Assembly (NCBI GenBank): GCA_003242275.1
Contig: QGUX01000041.1
Location: forward strand, 1-16,683
Direction of reading: 5' to 3'
Origin: Pseudomonadota bacterium
Lineage (GTDB): Bacteria > Pseudomonadota > Gammaproteobacteria > Steroidobacterales > Steroidobacteraceae
Length of the DNA stretch: 16,683 nt
The notes under the pieces are model-generated. The model was not told the DNA's origin, searched no databases, and saw only the letters and a program-made list of their open reading frames with translations. The number at the start of each line of letters is the position of its first letter. Within the stretch, counting starts at the first letter, position 1. The translations under genes and the position numbers were made by a program. This document shows, in pieces, positions 14,277-16,683 of the stretch.

Positions 14277-14314
14277 CAGGACCCGACCCCCGACCCCGTG
14301 ATGGAGATCCCCCG

Positions 14315-15322
14315 ATGAGCACTTCCCCCCTGACCAGGACCCGGCGCTGCACCGGCCTTCTGGCCTCGATGGCGCTGGGTGCGCTGCCCGCCGTCACCGT
14401 GGCGGCCGACAGCACCGGGCAGCGGCTCCGCGACCGGGGGCGGGCCATGGGGCAGCCGGGGGCCCAGCCCCAAAGTGGCGAGCGGGCGCGCGGGCGGCGC
14501 GAGGCGCGGCGGGGCCAGGCGCAGGCGATCCGCCGGCTGGAGACGCAGCTCGAGGAGGCCCGCCGCCGGCTCGAGGCCAACTCGCGCGAGGTGGCGCAGC
14601 TCTCCAGCGAGCTCGGACGCACCTGGGCCGTCGCGCCGCCGGTGGCGGGCGTTGCGATGTCGCCGCGCGCGCTGCTCGGCGTGGTGGTGTCGAACGACCG
14701 GGCGAAGGAGGGCGCGCTGGTGCGCGAGGTCAGCCCCGGCGGGGCGGCGGAGGAAGCGGGCATCCGCGCCGGCGACGTGATCGTCGCGCTGGACGGCAAG
14801 GACGTCACCGGCGGCAATGATCCCGCCGGCGCGGTGCTCGCCTTCATGCGCGAGGTCGAGCCCGATCGAAAGGTGCGCGTGGACGTGATGCGCGAGGGCA
14901 GGAAGATGTCCTTCGACGTGATGACGCGGCGCGGCCCGTACACCTACGGGGCCGAGGCCATGCAGCGTCTCTTCAGTGGCCAGCCGGAACTGCGCGAGCG
15001 CCTGATCACCCTGGGGCCGGACTACGGCGGCGTGCGCCTGGAGGGCGTGGAATTCGCGACCCTCTCCGAGCGCCTCGGCCGGTACTTCGGCGTGACCTCG
15101 GGCGTGCTGGTGGTGCGTGCCGGCAACGACTCGCCCTTCGGCCTGCAGGATGGCGACGTGATCCTGTCCATCGACGGCCGCGTGCCCACCAACGCGCAGC
15201 ATGCCGGCCGCATCCTGCGCTCCTACCAGCCCGGCGAGAAGGTGAAGCTGCGCGTGCAGCGCGACCACAAGGCCATCGACCTCGACACCACGGCGCCCGG
15301 CCGCGCCCGGCCGGGCGGCTAG
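14315..15322 (+). CDS. Exported protein with coiled coil and two PDZ domains
   Basis: A 335-residue predicted periplasmic protein. The signal peptide is residues 1-30 (TRTRRCTGLLASMALGALPAVTVA, with cleavage near AVTVA-AD). A charged Arg/Gln/Glu-rich stretch and coiled coil follow (about 55-103, IRRLETQLEEARRRLEANSREVAQL). PDZ domain 1 is about 119-204 (LLGVVVSNDRAKEGALVREVSPGGAAEEAGIRAGDVIVALDG). A second PDZ-like domain is about 240-325 (GVRLEGVEF, GVLVVRAGNDSPFGLQDGDVILSIDGRVPTNAQHAGRIL). No protease domain or catalytic triad was seen, unlike DegP/HtrA or RseP, so it is probably a binder rather than an enzyme. GGAG upstream supports the ATG at 14315. Coming third after a sigma factor and a membrane protein, it may sense or scaffold exposed C-termini for that pathway; this is inference. 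Confidence 0.85.
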   Translation: MSTSPLTRTRRCTGLLASMALGALPAVTVAADSTGQRLRDRGRAMGQPGAQPQSGERARGRREARRGQAQAIRRLETQLEEARRRLEANSREVAQLSSELGRTWAVAPPVAGVAMSPRALLGVVVSNDRAKEGALVREVSPGGAAEEAGIRAGDVIVALDGKDVTGGNDPAGAVLAFMREVEPDRKVRVDVMREGRKMSFDVMTRRGPYTYGAEAMQRLFSGQPELRERLITLGPDYGGVRLEGVEFATLSERLGRYFGVTSGVLVVRAGNDSPFGLQDGDVILSIDGRVPTNAQHAGRILRSYQPGEKVKLRVQRDHKAIDLDTTAPGRARPGG

Positions 15323-15331
15323 TTTCCTCGA

Positions 15332-15352
15332 AGGCTGCGATTCCCACAGCCT
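15332..15352. terminator. Small hairpin between the PDZ gene and queA
   Basis: AGGCTG (15332-15337) pairs with CAGCCT (15347-15352) around a 9-base loop, ten bases after the PDZ gene stop. The stem is short and no T-run follows, so it may be a weak terminator or chance. The rest of the 70-base gap shows no confident promoter for queA. Confidence 0.25.
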
Positions 15353-15392
15353 CACCCTGGGCGCGACGCATGGAGTACCATCCCGGCGCTTC

Positions 15393-16448
15393 ATGCGCCG
15401 CGCCGATTTTTTCTATGAACTGCCTCCGGAGCTGATCGCCCAGGCGCCGCTGCCGGAGCGTTCGGCGAGCCGCCTGCTCTGCCTCGACGGGGCCACCGGC
15501 GCAGTGGCCGACCGGCACTTCGCGGACCTTCCCGGCCTGCTGCGGGCCGGCGACCTGCTGGTGTTCAACGACACGCGCGTGGTCGCGGCGCGTGTGCCGG
15601 GCCACAAGCCCTCGGGCGGCAAGGTCGAAGTCTTCCTGGAGCGGGCCGTGGGCGAGGATCGCGCCTTCGTGCAGCTGCGCGCCAGCAAGCCCATCCGGCC
15701 CGGCCTCAGGATCCTGACCGCGGGTGGCGAGGTCGAGGTGCTCGGCCGCGCGCAGCACGAGGCCGGCGACCTGTGGGAGGTGCGCACGCCCGGCGAGCCG
15801 CTGGCCTTCTTCGAGGCGCACGGCAGCGTGCCGCTGCCGCCGTACATCACCCGTCCCGCCACCGGGGAGGACCGCCGGCGCTACCAGAGCATCTTCGCGC
15901 GCCAGCCCGGCGCCGTGGCCGCGCCCACCGCCAGCCTGCACTTCGACGCGGCGCTGGTGGCGCGGCTGGACGCCATGGGCGTGCGCCGCGGGCTGGTCAC
16001 GCTGCACGTGGGGGCGGGCACCTTCCAGCCGGTGCGTGTGGATGACCTGTCGCGGCACGTGATGCACGCCGAGGCCTGGGCGGTGCCGCAGTCGCTGGTG
16101 GACGCCGTGGCCGAATGCCGCGCCGCCGGCGGCCGCGTGGTGGCCGTGGGCACCACCGTGACGCGCGCGCTGGAGTCCGCCGCCGCCGATGGCACCCTGC
16201 GCGCCGGCGCCGGCGACACGCGGCTGTTCATCACGCCCGGTTATGCTTTCCGCGTCGTCGACGCGCTGATCACCAACTTCCACCTGCCGGAGTCCACCTT
16301 GCTGATGCTGGTTGCCGCCTTCGCCGGCCGCGACAACGTGCTGGCCGCCTACGCGCACGCGGTGCGCGAGCGCTACCGCTTCTTCAGCTACGGCGACGCC
16401 ATGTGGGTCACGCCGGCGCCGTCGGCCCGCGCGGGGCGGGGCGCATGA
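15393..16448 (+). CDS. queA: S-adenosylmethionine:tRNA ribosyltransferase-isomerase QueA
   Basis: A 351-residue cytosolic enzyme that moves the ribosyl part of S-adenosylmethionine onto 7-aminomethyl-7-deazaguanine in tRNA to make epoxyqueuosine, the step after Tgt. It aligns with the family from end to end: [22 protein letters not shown] at the start, [29 protein letters not shown], then [21 protein letters not shown], then [15 protein letters not shown], then [14 protein letters not shown], then [16 protein letters not shown], and [10 protein letters not shown] near the end. The length is normal. The ATG at 15393 places the conserved N-terminus two residues in, though no strong ribosome site is present. 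The stop overlaps the tgt start as ATGA, so the two steps of queuosine synthesis are translationally coupled. Confidence 0.97.
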   Translation: MRRADFFYELPPELIAQAPLPERSASRLLCLDGATGAVADRHFADLPGLLRAGDLLVFNDTRVVAARVPGHKPSGGKVEVFLERAVGEDRAFVQLRASKPIRPGLRILTAGGEVEVLGRAQHEAGDLWEVRTPGEPLAFFEAHGSVPLPPYITRPATGEDRRRYQSIFARQPGAVAAPTASLHFDAALVARLDAMGVRRGLVTLHVGAGTFQPVRVDDLSRHVMHAEAWAVPQSLVDAVAECRAAGGRVVAVGTTVTRALESAAADGTLRAGAGDTRLFITPGYAFRVVDALITNFHLPESTLLMLVAAFAGRDNVLAAYAHAVRERYRFFSYGDAMWVTPAPSARAGRGA

Positions 16449-16683
16449 TCCGCTTCGAGCTGCTGGCCACCGAGGGCGCGGCGCGGCGCGGCCGGCTGGT
16501 GCTGGACCGCGGCGTGATCGAGACGCCGGCCTTCATGCCGGTGGGCACCTACGGCACCGTGAAGGCCATGACGCCCGAGGAGCTCGGCAAGCTCTGCGAG
16601 GAGATCATCCTCGGCAACACCTTCCACCTGATGCTGGGGCCCGGCCCCGGGATCATCGGCGCGCCCGGCGCCCTCCCCGGCTT
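16445..16683 (+). CDS. tgt: tRNA-guanine transglycosylase (3'-truncated by window edge)
   Basis: The first 79 residues of bacterial Tgt (usually about 370), which swaps guanine at the wobble position of GUN-anticodon tRNAs for the deazaguanine preQ1. The N-terminus [23 protein letters not shown] and the block [22 protein letters not shown], then [13 protein letters not shown], are diagnostic. It starts inside the queA stop codon. The last 16 residues, [16 protein letters not shown], stay in frame but break the near-invariant pattern RPGxxIIxxHGGLHxF at several positions, all by changes to G or C. That looks like base-calling error at a contig end, not a mutated enzyme. Confidence 0.95.
   Translation, partial: MIRFELLATEGAARRGRLVLDRGVIETPAFMPVGTYGTVKAMTPEELGKLCEEIILGNTFHLMLGPGPGIIGAPGALPG

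Noticed and set aside
13186..14943. 585-codon minus-strand frame under the sigma/PDZ operon
   Set aside because: It has no domains, and three well-formed genes occupy the other strand with coupled starts.

Overview
The window is one contiguous stretch of very GC-rich, densely coded bacterial chromosome. It holds housekeeping and stress genes with short intergenic gaps. The gene content and pairings (xerD followed by a dsbC-type isomerase, a seven-iron FdxA ferredoxin, queA-tgt, an ETF-quinone oxidoreductase, tRNA-Leu with an encoded CCA) suggest a gammaproteobacterium, possibly near Xanthomonadales/Nevskiales. That placement is inference from gene order and composition. No insertion sequence, prophage, CRISPR array or other mobile element was seen. 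Both extreme ends look like low-quality contig edges.

Layout. 2-1300 (+): pyruvate kinase, N-terminus cut by the window edge. Then 1297-1980 (-) FMN azoreductase, diverging from 2110-2469 (+) an HxlR-type regulator with two cysteines and a perfect inverted repeat in front of it. A strong hairpin separates this from 2567-3205 (-), an exported PrxQ/Bcp peroxiredoxin. These three genes form a plausible quinone/peroxide-stress island. 3248-4447 (+) is a patatin-like phospholipase whose 3' end overlaps mgtE on the other strand.

8168 down to 4415 (-): a tightly packed run of plsC-like acyltransferase, ETF-ubiquinone oxidoreductase and MgtE magnesium transporter; the last two overlap by a GTGA. 8298-10132 (+): xerD then a lipoprotein DsbC-like disulfide isomerase, with a CRP-like palindrome and a possible upstream leader ORF in the plsC/xerD divergent gap. 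11074 down to 10169 (-): zinc-ribbon Nudix hydrolase followed by fdxA. 11168-12979 (+): a GGDEF/EAL protein whose GGDEF signature is ruined while the EAL catalytic set is largely kept.

13110-13024 (-): tRNA-Leu(CAA). 13195-15322 (+): a three-gene operon of ECF sigma factor, single-pass membrane protein (coupled by ATGA) and exported two-PDZ protein. This looks like an envelope-signalling cassette without a recognisable anti-sigma family member, and it is the best candidate here for an under-described system. 15393 to the end (+): queA and partial tgt, coupled by ATGA, two enzymes of tRNA queuosine synthesis.

The longest gene-free protein-coding gap (12980-13194) is mostly filled by the tRNA. 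No stretch over 300 bases lacks a feature.
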